A stretch of 64,000 nucleotides of DNA from CALHVX01 sp964640725 (GCA_964640725.1 CAZXIJ010000017.1:1-64000), one strand, 5' to 3'; counted from the stretch's first letter, positions 36,113 through 44,888 are shown. The notes: generated from the letters alone by a model not told the origin. Made by a program: numbers and translations.

Positions 36113-36126
36113 CCGTTGCGCAACGG
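36113..36126. repeat. 14-bp perfect palindrome between mnmE and the exported-protein gene
   Basis: CCGTTGCGCAACGG, 11 bases after the mnmE stop and 41 upstream of the exported-protein start. As RNA it can fold as a 5-bp stem with a GCGC loop. It could be an operator or a weak terminator; there is no T-run. Confidence 0.35.
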
Positions 36127-36136
36127 TTCAAAGCAT

Positions 36137-37474
36137 CTACTTGCCGATGCAGAAGCTACCGAAAATTTCGCCGAGCAGGTCATCGGCGCTGACCCTGCCG
36201 GTCACCCGACCGAGGGCCTCATGGCCGGCACGCAGCGCCTCTGCCAGCAGCACCCCGCCATCCGCCGCTGCCAGTTCCTGGCCGGCATCGGCCAGGTGTC
36301 CGGCGCATTCGCTCAGTGCTTCGAGGTGTCGTTGCCGCGCACTGAACGGCGCGGCATCTGCGGCGTGGCCCACCGCGCCCAGAATCTGTGCAACGAGCGC
36401 GTCGAGCCCCTGGCCAGTCAGCGCTGAAACGGCCAACGGACCGGTATCGCCCGATGCCCCGTCGGGAAGCAGGTCAGCCTTGTTCAGGACAGCCAGGAAC
36501 GGGACGTCACCAACCGATGCAAAGAGCGCCGGGTCAGCGGCCTGGCCCGGGGCGCTCACGCGGATCGCCAGGTCAATCTCGCGAGCGCGGGCCAGAGCCC
36601 GTCGAACGCCTTCACGCTCCACCGGGTCCTCGCTGTCGCGCAGGCCTGCCGTATCGATCACCCGAATTGGCAGGCCCTCGAGCACCAGATCGAATTCCAG
36701 CAGGTCCCGCGTGGTTCCGGGGATGTCGCTCACAATGGCGCGCTCTTCGGCGGCCAGCCGATTCAGGAGGCTCGACTTGCCAACATTCGGGGGGCCCAGG
36801 AACGCCACCTGCACGCCTTCCGTCAGGCGCCGGCTGTGGGCGGCAACCTCGAGCAAATCGGCAAGCGTCTGTTGCGCAGCCTGCAGCTTGTCGCCCAGGG
36901 CCGCATCGCTCAGGTGATCGACGTCTTCTTCGTCCGGAAAGTCCAGCGTGGCCTCGACGAAGGTGCGCAGCCACAGGAGTTGGCGAGCGATGGCTTCGAC
37001 CTGCTCGGAGAAATCGCCCTTTAGGGATCGCAAGGCGCCACGGGCGGCGGCCTCCGAGCCGGCACTGATCAGGTCGGCGATGGCTTCCGCCTGCGCCAGG
37101 TCGATCTTGCCGTTCAGAAAAGCCCGTTCGGAAAACTCCCCCGGGCGCGCCAGCCGGGCCCCCAGGGACTGACAGGCCGCGACGATTCGGGCCAGCACCA
37201 CAGGCCCGCCGTGGCCCTGGAACTCGACCACGTCTTCGCCCGTAAAGGAGTTTGGCCCGTCGAAGCGCGTGGCGAGCGCCTGATCCAGGACCTCGCCATC
37301 TGCCGCCAGCACATCGCCCACCGACAGCCGACGATGCTGCAAGCCACGGGAAAAGAGCCGCGCCCCGATCTCGTGCACGCCAGCCCCGGACAACCGCACA
37401 ATGCCCACGCCGCCCTGACCGGGCGCTGTAGCGATCGCGACGATCGGCTCAAGGGGCGTGACGGACCCTGCCAT
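36137..37474 (-). CDS. mnmE: tRNA modification GTPase MnmE
   Basis: 445 residues. The N-terminal folate-binding domain starts I-V-A-I-A-T-A-P-G-Q-G-G-V-G-I-V-R-L-S-G; the GTPase domain has G-P-P-N-V-G-K-S-S-L-L-N, D-I-P-G-T-T-R-D and N-K-A-D; the C-terminus is the functional F-C-I-G-K. It partners MnmG in wobble uridine modification. It follows yidC on the same strand. Confidence 0.98.
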   Translation of the reverse strand: MAGSVTPLEPIVAIATAPGQGGVGIVRLSGAGVHEIGARLFSRGLQHRRLSVGDVLAADGEVLDQALATRFDGPNSFTGEDVVEFQGHGGPVVLARIVAACQSLGARLARPGEFSERAFLNGKIDLAQAEAIADLISAGSEAAARGALRSLKGDFSEQVEAIARQLLWLRTFVEATLDFPDEEDVDHLSDAALGDKLQAAQQTLADLLEVAAHSRRLTEGVQVAFLGPPNVGKSSLLNRLAAEERAIVSDIPGTTRDLLEFDLVLEGLPIRVIDTAGLRDSEDPVEREGVRRALARAREIDLAIRVSAPGQAADPALFASVGDVPFLAVLNKADLLPDGASGDTGPLAVSALTGQGLDALVAQILGAVGHAADAAPFSARQRHLEALSECAGHLADAGQELAAADGGVLLAEALRAGHEALGRVTGRVSADDLLGEIFGSFCIGK

Positions 37475-37490
37475 CGGCTGTTCCCGGGGC

Positions 37491-39239
37491 CTAGGCCTTG
37501 GCGGGTTCGGCCGCGTCGGCCTGACGGTTCACGAAATACTGCTGCGCAATGCTGATCACGTTATTGACCAGCCAGTAGAGCACCAGCCCGGCCGGGAAAA
37601 ACAGGAACAGGGCCGTAAAGACCACCGGCATCATCCGCATGATCTTCACCTGCATCGGGTCACCCATGGCCGGCGACAGCAGCTGCTGCAGGAACATGCT
37701 GGCGCCCATCAGCAGAGGCAACACAAAGAAGGGATCCATAACCGCCAGATCGTTGATCCACAGCATGAAGGGGGCCTGACGCAGCTCGACGCTTTCGAAC
37801 AGGACCCAGTACAAGGCCAGGAAGATCGGCATGGGCAGCAACATCGGCAGACAGCCCCCGAGCGGGTTCACGCCTTCCTTCTGGTAGAGCTTCATCATCT
37901 CCTGCGACAGCTTCTGCCGGTCACTGGCGTGTCGCTCCTGCAGGCGCTTCATCTGGGGTGCCACCCGCCGCATGTTGGCCATGGACTTGTACGCCTTGGC
38001 CGTGAGCGGCCAGAGCAACGCCTTGACGAGTACCGTCAGCAGGATGATCGCCATCCCCCAGTTGCCCACCAGGTCGTGGAACCACTTCAGGACTTTGAAC
38101 AGGGGCACCGCCAGCCACCACAGGAATCCGTAGTCCACGGTCAGATTCAAATTCGGCGCGAGCTCTTCCAGCCGTTCCTGATCTTTCGGGCCCGCATAGA
38201 ACTGGCTTTGCCAGGTGGCGGAGGTGCCTGGCGCGATCTCCGCCGCCGGCGCCACGTAGCCAAACACGTAGGTCCCGTCGTTCCGGCGCTGACCGTAGTA
38301 GCGATTGGTCGCTGACGCGTCTGCGACCCAGGCCGAGAGGAAGTAGTGCTGGAGGAAAGCGACCCAGCCGCCCTGAACGGTTTCCCGGAAGTCGCCGTCT
38401 TCATCGAGGTCATCGAACTCGATCTTCTCGTAGCGGCTCTCGCTGGTGGTGAGTGCGCCACCGAGATAGGGCTGAGGGCCAAGGGCCATGCCGCCGGCAT
38501 CCGGCGGCTGGCTGCGGTCGCGCTTGATCTGGGCAAAGAGCGCGGCCTGGAGCGGTGCGCTGCCGACGTTCTCGACCTGGTAGTCGAGCCCCACAACGTA
38601 CTCGTCAGCGCGGAACCGGAAGGTCTTGGTGACTCGCAGCCCATCTTTGGTCGCAGTCAAAGGAACCATGATTTCCGAGCCCTCTGAAGTGAGCGAGTAC
38701 TCACTCTTAGAGCTCGTATACAGCGGTCGGCTGTTGCCTTTGTCGATCCCGTCGCGACCGATCAGCCCGCTCTGGGCGACATAGGTGGCGCCGCGGCCCT
38801 GGTCCAGCAACCGATAGGGCACGTCGGGGCGGTCCAGGGTGATCGGGTACTTAGGCAGCTGAACCCGCACCAGGTCTCCGCCCTGGCGATCGATCCAGAC
38901 CCGGAGCGTTGGCGTCGTCACTTTGATCAGGCGATCTTCGGTGGCCGGCGCCTCGGGCGCGGCAGGCTGGGCAACGTCCTGAGGCGTGTCCGGCCCGAGC
39001 AGGGAATCATCCGGCGCGTCTGAGCTGCCCGCCGCCGCAGCCGGGGCGGTCACGACTGGCGCATCCGTCATCGGCGCTGGATCCGATGCCAGTCCTTGCG
39101 TGGTGGCCGGCAGATCGCTGGCGTAGGCATCCACATCCAGCTGGTTGCCGTAGTCTTCGTTCCAGGCAAGGATCATCAGATAGCCGGTCGCGGCCATCCC
39201 GATCAACAGCAAAATGCGCTGCAGCTCAGTGGGTAACAT
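37491..39239 (-). CDS. yidC: Membrane protein insertase YidC
   Basis: About 582 residues from ATG 39239 (M-L-P-T-E-L-Q-R-I-L-L-L-I-G); ATG 39254 is an alternative, and neither has a clear RBS. One N-terminal helix is followed by the large periplasmic beta-domain (about 70-350) and five C-terminal helices with W-G-M-A-I-I-L-L-T-V-L-V-K and G-G-C-L-P-M-L-L-P-M-P. It inserts membrane proteins alone and with SecYEG; a client is the F0 c subunit encoded nearby. The start overlaps the yidD 3' end. Confidence 0.96.
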   Translation of the reverse strand: MLPTELQRILLLIGMAATGYLMILAWNEDYGNQLDVDAYASDLPATTQGLASDPAPMTDAPVVTAPAAAAGSSDAPDDSLLGPDTPQDVAQPAAPEAPATEDRLIKVTTPTLRVWIDRQGGDLVRVQLPKYPITLDRPDVPYRLLDQGRGATYVAQSGLIGRDGIDKGNSRPLYTSSKSEYSLTSEGSEIMVPLTATKDGLRVTKTFRFRADEYVVGLDYQVENVGSAPLQAALFAQIKRDRSQPPDAGGMALGPQPYLGGALTTSESRYEKIEFDDLDEDGDFRETVQGGWVAFLQHYFLSAWVADASATNRYYGQRRNDGTYVFGYVAPAAEIAPGTSATWQSQFYAGPKDQERLEELAPNLNLTVDYGFLWWLAVPLFKVLKWFHDLVGNWGMAIILLTVLVKALLWPLTAKAYKSMANMRRVAPQMKRLQERHASDRQKLSQEMMKLYQKEGVNPLGGCLPMLLPMPIFLALYWVLFESVELRQAPFMLWINDLAVMDPFFVLPLLMGASMFLQQLLSPAMGDPMQVKIMRMMPVVFTALFLFFPAGLVLYWLVNNVISIAQQYFVNRQADAAEPAKA

Positions 39240-39531
39240 GGTGTGGGCACTCATGGGTCGACGGGGCAGACGGCTGAGATCGAGGCGGCACCCGGTCAAA
39301 CCCGCCCTTGGCAAAGGGCTGGCAACGCAGCAGGCGCCAGAACGTCAGCCGCAGGCCGCGGAACGTTCCGTGTGTTTGCAGCGCTTGCGCGCTGTATTCC
39401 GAACAGGTGGGCGAGAACCGGCACTGATTGCCTATTAGCGGACTGAGCCATCGCTGGTAGCTGCGAATCAGCCGTACCAGCAGTCGGCTGGCAACCGATG
39501 CCGGCGGGTCCTGTTCATTCTTTCTTGTCAT
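39226..39531 (-). CDS. yidD: Membrane protein insertion efficiency factor YidD
   Basis: 101 residues from ATG 39531. It contains the family core L-I-R-S-Y-Q-R-W-L-S-P-L-I-G-N-Q-C-R-F-S-P-T-C-S-E-Y. It is a small membrane-associated helper found between rnpA and yidC. Its start overlaps the end of rnpA by 17 bases. Confidence 0.93.
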   Translation of the reverse strand: MTRKNEQDPPASVASRLLVRLIRSYQRWLSPLIGNQCRFSPTCSEYSAQALQTHGTFRGLRLTFWRLLRCQPFAKGGFDRVPPRSQPSAPSTHECPHHVTH

Positions 39532-39901
39532 TGGCTTCTCTTTCGGCGCTCTCGCCCATGGCCTGCAACTTGTCCAGGAGTTGATCAAAAGCGGACCTTA
39601 TGTCCTCAGGATCTGCCCGGTTAGAGAGCTGCACAACAAGGTCCCAGGCTGGCAGCGCTGACCGCCGGCGGCGGAAGCTGTCCCGCAGCAGACGCTTGAT
39701 CCGGTTCCGGTCATGGGCCTTGGGAATCACACGTTTGGCGATCACCAGCCCAAGCCGGGCGGTGCGCATTCTATTCGGTTTGCCGAGGATTCGTACCGGT
39801 GGGCGACGAAAAGTCTTGGCTCGCGCTTTGAACACGGCATTGAACTCCGCGCTGCAGGTCAGGCGGGCAGTTCGGGGAAAGCTCTGGTCAGAATCGTCCA
39901 A
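39515..39901 (-). CDS. rnpA: Ribonuclease P protein component
   Basis: 128 residues. The RNR signature V-I-P-K-A-H-D-R-N-R-I-K-R-L-L-R-D-S-F-R is present, and the protein is strongly basic. It helps RNase P RNA mature the 5' ends of tRNAs. It is placed after rpmH as in nearly all bacteria. Confidence 0.96.
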   Translation of the reverse strand: MDDSDQSFPRTARLTCSAEFNAVFKARAKTFRRPPVRILGKPNRMRTARLGLVIAKRVIPKAHDRNRIKRLLRDSFRRRRSALPAWDLVVQLSNRADPEDIRSAFDQLLDKLQAMGESAEREANDKKE

Positions 39902-39999
39902 AAGTAGACAACTTATTGGACATAGTGCGAATTGGGCAGCGGTTGGGCGAAGCCCGCCAGGAAGCCCGTGCTGAACGCCGCCGCGGGCGGCCGTCCGTA

Positions 40000-40134
40000 T
40001 CAGACCGCGAGGCGCTTGCGGCCGCGGGCCCGCCGGGCGTTAATGACTTTGCGGCCATTTTTGGTGGCCATGCGCGATCGGAATCCGTGCGTGCGCTTTC
40101 GCTTGATGGTGCTTGGCTGGTACGTACGTTTCAT
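40000..40134 (-). CDS. rpmH: 50S ribosomal protein L34
   Basis: 44 residues, matching the L34 consensus throughout: M-K-R-T-Y-Q-P-S-T-I-K-R-K-R-T-H-G-F, then R-M-A-T-K-N-G-R-K-V and A-R-R-A-R-G-R-K-R-L-A-V. It is the first gene transcribed leftwards from the origin, with its promoter at 40203-40231. It is too short for usual ORF length cut-offs. Confidence 0.98.
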   Translation of the reverse strand: MKRTYQPSTIKRKRTHGFRSRMATKNGRKVINARRARGRKRLAV

Positions 40135-40202
40135 GGCGCCTGGCTCTGTTTTACGCGTGGCTTGCAGTGCCGTACAGACGGGACTGCTGCGAAGGGCAGG
40201 CG

Positions 40203-40231
40203 ATTCTAAGGACGGCTATCCACAGAGTCAA
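40203..40231 (-). promoter_or_regulatory. rpmH promoter with an overlapping DnaA box
   Basis: On the minus strand, -35 TTGACT (40231-40226), 17-base spacer and -10 TAGAAT (40208-40203), 5 of 6 matches each. The DnaA-box-like CTATCCACA at 40216-40224 lies within the spacer, so DnaA binding could affect rpmH-rnpA transcription. Confidence 0.75.
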
Positions 40232-40775
40232 ATTAAGATATTTTTTAGATAGATAAGAGTTGTTGTTCGTTGTTGAGGGGGCCTGAGTCTGTGGGTAAGC
40301 GGGCTAAGTGCTTACAGCAGGTGCCAATTTTCTGACGCGAAGGCTGTGGATTAGCTGCCGCTAGCAGCGGGATAACTGCCGCAGTTTTGACGGCGCCAAC
40401 CTGCTCCCCAGCTCTTAGCAGGGTTATCCACAGAGTTGTTCAATCGCGCCTGCCGGGACGCCGGCTTAGATCGATTCAACCTCTGAGTGAAGCAATCTTC
40501 CTAAGCGATTGAATTACCGTCCCGCGCGAAATTTCTCCGGGATATTTCAATTTATCGCGTAGCCAAGGGAAAGCCTGTGTGGCTAGAATGATCGCCTGTT
40601 TGGGACATGACGTTCCTATGAACCTTTCGGGTTCAAGGCGCCAATTGTGTTCAGATAGCGCTCCGGATTGACGGTACAAGCTCGCCAGCCAGCACGCCTA
40701 ACAGCGCGTTTGGCAAGAAGATGAGCCGCCGGCTCGGAGAACAATAACAAGAACAGAGCGCACACTTCGCATCGG
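40203..40775. other. oriC: Chromosomal replication origin region (oriC), left of the gap
   Basis: There is no gene in this stretch. DnaA boxes: a perfect TTATCCACA at 40424-40432, and single-mismatch copies at 40216-40224 (CTATCCACA), 40290-40298 (reverse, TTACCCACA) and 40345-40353 (reverse, TAATCCACA). An AT-rich stretch at about 40229-40259 (A/T tracts with TTAAGATATTTTTTAG) suits an unwinding element. The flanking rpmH and dnaA genes support the call. The region is interrupted by unknown bases, so the full box set cannot be counted. Confidence 0.88.
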
Positions 40776-40875
40776 NNNNNNNNNNNNNNNNNNNNNNNNN
40801 NNNNNNNNNNNNNNNNNNNNNNNNNNNNNNNNNNNNNNNNNNNNNNNNNNNNNNNNNNNNNNNNNNNNNNNNNNN
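40776..40875. other. Assembly gap of 100 N
   Basis: Exactly 100 unknown bases, most likely a scaffold placeholder of arbitrary size rather than a measured length. Any open frame crossing it is meaningless. The true distance from oriC boxes to dnaA is unknown. Confidence 0.95.
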
Positions 40876-41020
40876 CCGGCACCAAGACGCAAACTGAATA
40901 CTGCAGACTCGTTGTGCTCGCGCGCAGCCGCTGCACGGCACGCTTCGCGCCGCAAAAAGTGGAAGCACAGGACACAGACGCCGGCGCTCAACCGTCCGGC
41001 GGCGATCAAAAACAAAGCAG

Positions 41021-41054
41021 CGAGTTGCCGTGCGCGCATCAGCAGGGCAACTCG
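41021..41054 (+). repeat. Inverted repeat in the dnaA leader
   Basis: Perfect 9-bp arms CGAGTTGCC (41021-41029) and GGCAACTCG (41046-41054) separated by 16 bases, ending 21 bases before the dnaA GTG. In RNA this gives a stem-loop immediately 5' of the ribosome-binding site; in DNA it could be a protein site. Confidence 0.5.
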
Positions 41055-41075
41055 ATATAGCTCGGGGGCAACTTA

Positions 41076-42407
41076 GTGGCGAGTACTTTTTGGCAGGACT
41101 GCCTGGACCGCTTGCAGGACGAACTTCCGTCCGAAGAATTCAATACCTACATCCGTCCGCTTCAGGTGGCGAGCGACAGCGAGCAGCTGCGACTGCTGGC
41201 GCCCAACCGGTATGTCCTTGACGAAGTCAGGAGCCGGTACCTGGAAACGATCGAGCGCTTTCTCGATGACGCGGTTGCCGATGGCGCTGACGACGCGCTC
41301 GCCGCGGACGCATCGGTCGAGATCGATGTCGGGACCTTGCCGCGCCCCCTGCGGGCCGACGGCAAAGGCAAAAATCATGCGCGCTGGACCCACCAGCTCA
41401 ACAAACACTTCACTTTCGCCAACTTTGTCGAGGGCAAATCGAACGAGATCGCGTCAGCTGCAGCTCAGCAGGTGTCCAATAACGTTGGGTCGACCTACAA
41501 CCCGCTGTTGATTTACGGTGGTGTCGGCCTTGGCAAAACCCACCTCATGCAAGCCGTTGGTAACTCGGTGCGCCAGGCTCGGCCCGACGCGCGGGTGGTG
41601 TACGTGCACAGCCAACGCTTTGTACAGGATATGGTGCAGGCCATTCAGCGCGGCACCATGGCCGACTTCACCAAGAATTACGGCTCTATCGACACGCTGC
41701 TGCTCGATGACATTCAGTTCTTTGCCAACAAGCTGCGCTCACAGGAAGAGTTCTTCAACGTCTTCAACAGCCTGTTGGAAAACGATCACCAGATCATTCT
41801 GACCAGCGACCGCTACCCGCGGGAAATCAAAGGACTGGAAGAGCGCCTGCAGTCTCGCTTTGTCTGGGGCCTGACCGTCGAGGTCGAGCCTCCGGAGTTG
41901 GAGACCCGGGTGGCGATTCTGATGGCCAAAGCGGAAGCGGAGGAGGTCGTGCTGGATACCGAAGTGGCATTCTTCATTGCCGAGCGCATCCGCTCCAATG
42001 TTCGAGAGCTGGAAGGCGCTCTGCGCCGGGTCATCGCCAACGCCCACTTTACCGGTGCCAGGATCTCCATTCCGCAGGTACGCCGAGCCCTGCGGGACCT
42101 CTTTGCGATCCAGGACCGTCTGATCAGCATGGAGAATATCCAGCGAACGGTTGCTGAGTATTACAACATCAAGATTTCCGATATTCTGTCGAAGCGTCGC
42201 AGCCGTACCATTGCACGGCCGCGACAGTTGGCGATGGCTCTGGCGAAGGAACTCACCAACCATTCCTTGCCGGAAATCGGCGAAGCGTTTGGCGGCCGCG
42301 ATCACACGACCGTGCTGCACGCGTGCCGCAAGATTGCGGAGCTCAAGGAATCCAGCGCTGACCTGGCCGAAGACTATCGGAACCTGACCCGGAAAATCAC
42401 CAGCTAG
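41076..42407 (+). CDS. dnaA: Chromosomal replication initiator DnaA
   Basis: 443 residues from GTG 41076 (GGGGG 8 bases upstream). The order is: N-terminal DnaB-interacting domain (F-W-Q-D-C-L-D-R-L-Q-D-E-L), a short linker, the AAA+ domain with Y-G-G-V-G-L-G-K-T-H-L-M-Q and L-L-L-D-D-I-Q-F-F, and the C-terminal DNA-binding domain with the signature F-G-G-R-D-H-T-T-V-L-H-A. It opens the origin next to it and acts as a transcription factor at DnaA boxes. Confidence 0.99.
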   Translation: MASTFWQDCLDRLQDELPSEEFNTYIRPLQVASDSEQLRLLAPNRYVLDEVRSRYLETIERFLDDAVADGADDALAADASVEIDVGTLPRPLRADGKGKNHARWTHQLNKHFTFANFVEGKSNEIASAAAQQVSNNVGSTYNPLLIYGGVGLGKTHLMQAVGNSVRQARPDARVVYVHSQRFVQDMVQAIQRGTMADFTKNYGSIDTLLLDDIQFFANKLRSQEEFFNVFNSLLENDHQIILTSDRYPREIKGLEERLQSRFVWGLTVEVEPPELETRVAILMAKAEAEEVVLDTEVAFFIAERIRSNVRELEGALRRVIANAHFTGARISIPQVRRALRDLFAIQDRLISMENIQRTVAEYYNIKISDILSKRRSRTIARPRQLAMALAKELTNHSLPEIGEAFGGRDHTTVLHACRKIAELKESSADLAEDYRNLTRKITS

Positions 42408-42444
42408 ACCGTTCCTGATCGGGCTGGTGCGCAAGCGACGCCGC

Positions 42445-42471
42445 TGTACCTTCTATATATAGGGAGGTACA
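42445..42471 (+). repeat. Stem-loop in the dnaA-dnaN gap
   Basis: TGTACCTTCT pairs with GGGAGGTACA (10 bp, two G-U) around ATATATA. The loop carries TATATA, which could also serve as a -10 box for dnaN. No T-run follows, so it is not a clear terminator. Confidence 0.4.
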
Positions 42472-42511
42472 CGGCGATCCGCTGCAGTGATGACGAGCGC
42501 TGACCAAGATC

Positions 42512-43612
42512 ATGAAAATCAAAACTTCCCGAGAAAACCTGCTGCGCCCGCTGCAGTTGGCCACAGGCGTTGTGGAGCGTCGGCAGACCTTGCCGGTGCT
42601 GGCAAACCTGATGCTTTCTGCCGAAGACGGCCGGCTGACACTGGCGGGTACCGACCTCGAAGTGGAGCTGGTGGCAACCGTCGATGACGTCGAGGTTTCG
42701 CAGGCCGGCGAAGTCACAGTGCCCGCTCGCAAGCTGGCCGATATCTGGCGGTCACTGCCCGACGGCAGCGACGTCACCATCGAAACGAAAGATGACCGAG
42801 CGATCGTTCGAAGTGGTCGTAGCCGATTTACCCTGTCGACGCTGCCGGTCAAAGATTTTCCTCGGATAGATAGTGGCCCAGGGGATATCGAAGTTCGGTT
42901 ACCGCAGGTTGCGCTCATGAAACTCATCGACCAGGTGAGCTTTTCGATGGCACAGCAGGATGTGCGCTACTTTTTGAATGGCATGCTGCTCGAGGTGACC
43001 TCTGAGCATGTGCGTACCGTTGCTACGGATGGTCATCGCCTTGCCATGTGCACCCAGGCTGGCGGCGGCAACGAAAGCACCGTGCAGGCGATTGTGCCGC
43101 GCAAAGGCGTCATCGAGTTAAGAAAGCTGCTTGTTGATTCCGATGACGAAGTGACGCTGCAGATGACCGGAAATCATTTAAGGCTGACCCAGTCGGGGTA
43201 TAGCCTGACAACAAAGCTCGTTGATGGAAAGTTTCCTGACTATGAGAAGGTCATACCCAAAGACAGCAATCGCTCGATTGTTGGCGATCGTGAAACGATG
43301 CGACAGGGCTTTCAACGCGCTTCGATCTTGTCCAACGAGAAGTATCGCGGTGTTCGACTCACCCTGGACAAAGACCAGCTGACGATTCAGGCCAATAATC
43401 CGGAGCAGGAAGAAGCTGAGGAAGTGGTTGTCGTTGAGTACGATGACGGCCCGCTCGAGATCGGCTTTAACGTCAGTTACCTGCAAGATATCCTGGGGGT
43501 TCTGTCGACAGATCAGGTCAAACTCAGCGTATCCGACGCGAACAGCAGCGCCCTGATTGAAGGTCCTGGCAACGACGACGCGCTCTATGTCGTCATGCCC
43601 ATGCGGCTCTAG
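42512..43612 (+). CDS. dnaN: DNA polymerase III beta sliding clamp
   Basis: 366 residues, three-domain clamp fold. It begins M-K-I-K-T-S-R-E-N-L-L-R-P-L-Q, with T-D-L-E-V-E-L in domain I and V-A-T-D-G-H-R-L-A-M-C at the start of the central region; it ends with the clamp-typical V-V-M-P-M-R-L that lines the protein-binding pocket. It tethers polymerase III to DNA and binds many partners. Confidence 0.99.
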   Translation: MKIKTSRENLLRPLQLATGVVERRQTLPVLANLMLSAEDGRLTLAGTDLEVELVATVDDVEVSQAGEVTVPARKLADIWRSLPDGSDVTIETKDDRAIVRSGRSRFTLSTLPVKDFPRIDSGPGDIEVRLPQVALMKLIDQVSFSMAQQDVRYFLNGMLLEVTSEHVRTVATDGHRLAMCTQAGGGNESTVQAIVPRKGVIELRKLLVDSDDEVTLQMTGNHLRLTQSGYSLTTKLVDGKFPDYEKVIPKDSNRSIVGDRETMRQGFQRASILSNEKYRGVRLTLDKDQLTIQANNPEQEEAEEVVVVEYDDGPLEIGFNVSYLQDILGVLSTDQVKLSVSDANSSALIEGPGNDDALYVVMPMRL

Positions 43613-43690
43613 GGCATCTGAGCTGCTCCCCAGCTTCAAGACTCTGTGATCCCTTGATCGCGGGGCTTTCTCCAACTCTCTCACGCTGAT

Positions 43691-44800
43691 ATGGCACGCC
43701 TCTCGTCTCTTCAGGTGTTGCAGCTTCGAAATCTGTCGCAGGTTGATCTTCGTTTTCAGCCTGGCATCAATCTATTCGTGGGCCCCAATGGGGCAGGCAA
43801 GACGGCGATGCTTGAGGCGGTTCACATGCTGGCGCGCGGGCGCTCCTTTCGATCAGCACAGGCGAGCAAGGTCATTCAGCACGGCCATGAGCAGTTGGTC
43901 GTGCGTGCAGAGGTTGTTTCCAGCCGTTCTGGCAAAATGGCCCAGTTGGCCGTGCAGCGGCCGCGTCGGGGTCCGCTTTTGGCGAAACTCAACGGCGAGA
44001 AGGTAGCGAACATCGCAGAGCTTGCCCAGCATTTGCCCTTGCAGGTGATGTTGCCAAATGTGAGCGATCTGATTTTTGCTGGTCCCTCTGAACGTCGCAG
44101 TTGGCTCGACTGGGGGGTGTTTCACGTGGAACATGGACATCTGGCGGCCGCGCGCCGCTACGGTACCCTGCTCCGACAGCGTAATGCTCAGCTTAAACAG
44201 TCGGACGGAAGCAACGACTCTGTACTAGGGACATTTACTGAGCAGCTCGTTGCTGCGGCCAAACCGGTATCACAGGCCAGGGACCACTATTTTGCGGCGC
44301 TGGTGCCCGTTATCCGCAGCCTGGCCTCCGCCATTGATCCCATGCTCTCTAAAATCAGCTTCGACCTTCGGGTGAACGGGACCAAAGCAACTGATTCTCT
44401 TGGGAATTTATTAGCAGAAAGCCTGCTCCGCGATGTAAAATTAGGGGTTACGCACTACGGTCCACACCGATGTGAGGTCATGCCTCTGATCGATGGCAGA
44501 TCAGCTTCAGAGCGGCTTTCAAGGGGGCAGGGCAAGTCTCTGGCTTTGGCGATGAAAATCGCTCAGGCAACCGTTCTGAAAGAGCGCGCTCAGGAGAGCA
44601 CCCTGTTTCTCATGGATGACGCCGGCGCGGAGCTGGATCGCGAGCGAAACCGAGCGATTTTCGAGACGCTGGAACGCCTCAACGCGCAAGTACTGGCAAC
44701 CTCCACCGACGAACTGCTTCGGGAGCGCGGTGCATTGCCGAAGGCCAGCGTGGTGTTTCACGTGAAACAAGGGCGAGTGACACCGGCTGAGTCGTCATAG
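43691..44800 (+). CDS. recF: DNA repair protein RecF
   Basis: 369 residues. Walker A G-P-N-G-A-G-K-T-A-M-L-E; signature L-S-R-G-Q-G-K-S-L-A-L-A; Walker B L-F-L-M-D-D-A-G-A-E-L-D. It binds DNA gaps and helps RecOR load RecA. Two parS sites lie within its coding sequence and are read as V-F-H-V-E-H and V-F-H-V-K-Q, so centromere function seems to constrain these codons. Confidence 0.98.
   Translation: MARLSSLQVLQLRNLSQVDLRFQPGINLFVGPNGAGKTAMLEAVHMLARGRSFRSAQASKVIQHGHEQLVVRAEVVSSRSGKMAQLAVQRPRRGPLLAKLNGEKVANIAELAQHLPLQVMLPNVSDLIFAGPSERRSWLDWGVFHVEHGHLAAARRYGTLLRQRNAQLKQSDGSNDSVLGTFTEQLVAAAKPVSQARDHYFAALVPVIRSLASAIDPMLSKISFDLRVNGTKATDSLGNLLAESLLRDVKLGVTHYGPHRCEVMPLIDGRSASERLSRGQGKSLALAMKIAQATVLKERAQESTLFLMDDAGAELDRERNRAIFETLERLNAQVLATSTDELLRERGALPKASVVFHVKQGRVTPAESS
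44118..44133. promoter_or_regulatory. parS site 1 (ParB binding site)
   Basis: TGTTTCACGTGGAACA; its reverse, TGTTCCACGTGAAACA, fits the bacterial parS consensus TGTTNCACGTGAAACA exactly. It lies inside recF, about 3.7 kb from oriC, and parA and parB are on the other arm. Confidence 0.9.
44754..44769. promoter_or_regulatory. parS site 2 (ParB binding site)
   Basis: TGTTTCACGTGAAACA is the perfect 16-bp palindromic parS. It lies near the 3' end of recF, 636 bases from parS 1. Confidence 0.95.
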
Positions 44801-44888
44801 CGCCCGGGGGTGCTCGCCCATACTGAGCGAAAGACGATAAGCGCACCCCCGGTGCGGATCGACACGAGCCAATAAAGAGGCGAACAGG

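Noticed and set aside
40476..40679. 67-codon minus-strand frame in oriC
   Set aside because: No RBS or recognisable protein pattern, and it lies among origin sequences.
40616..41039. Open frames running through the N block near oriC
   Set aside because: They exist only because unknown bases contain no stop codons.
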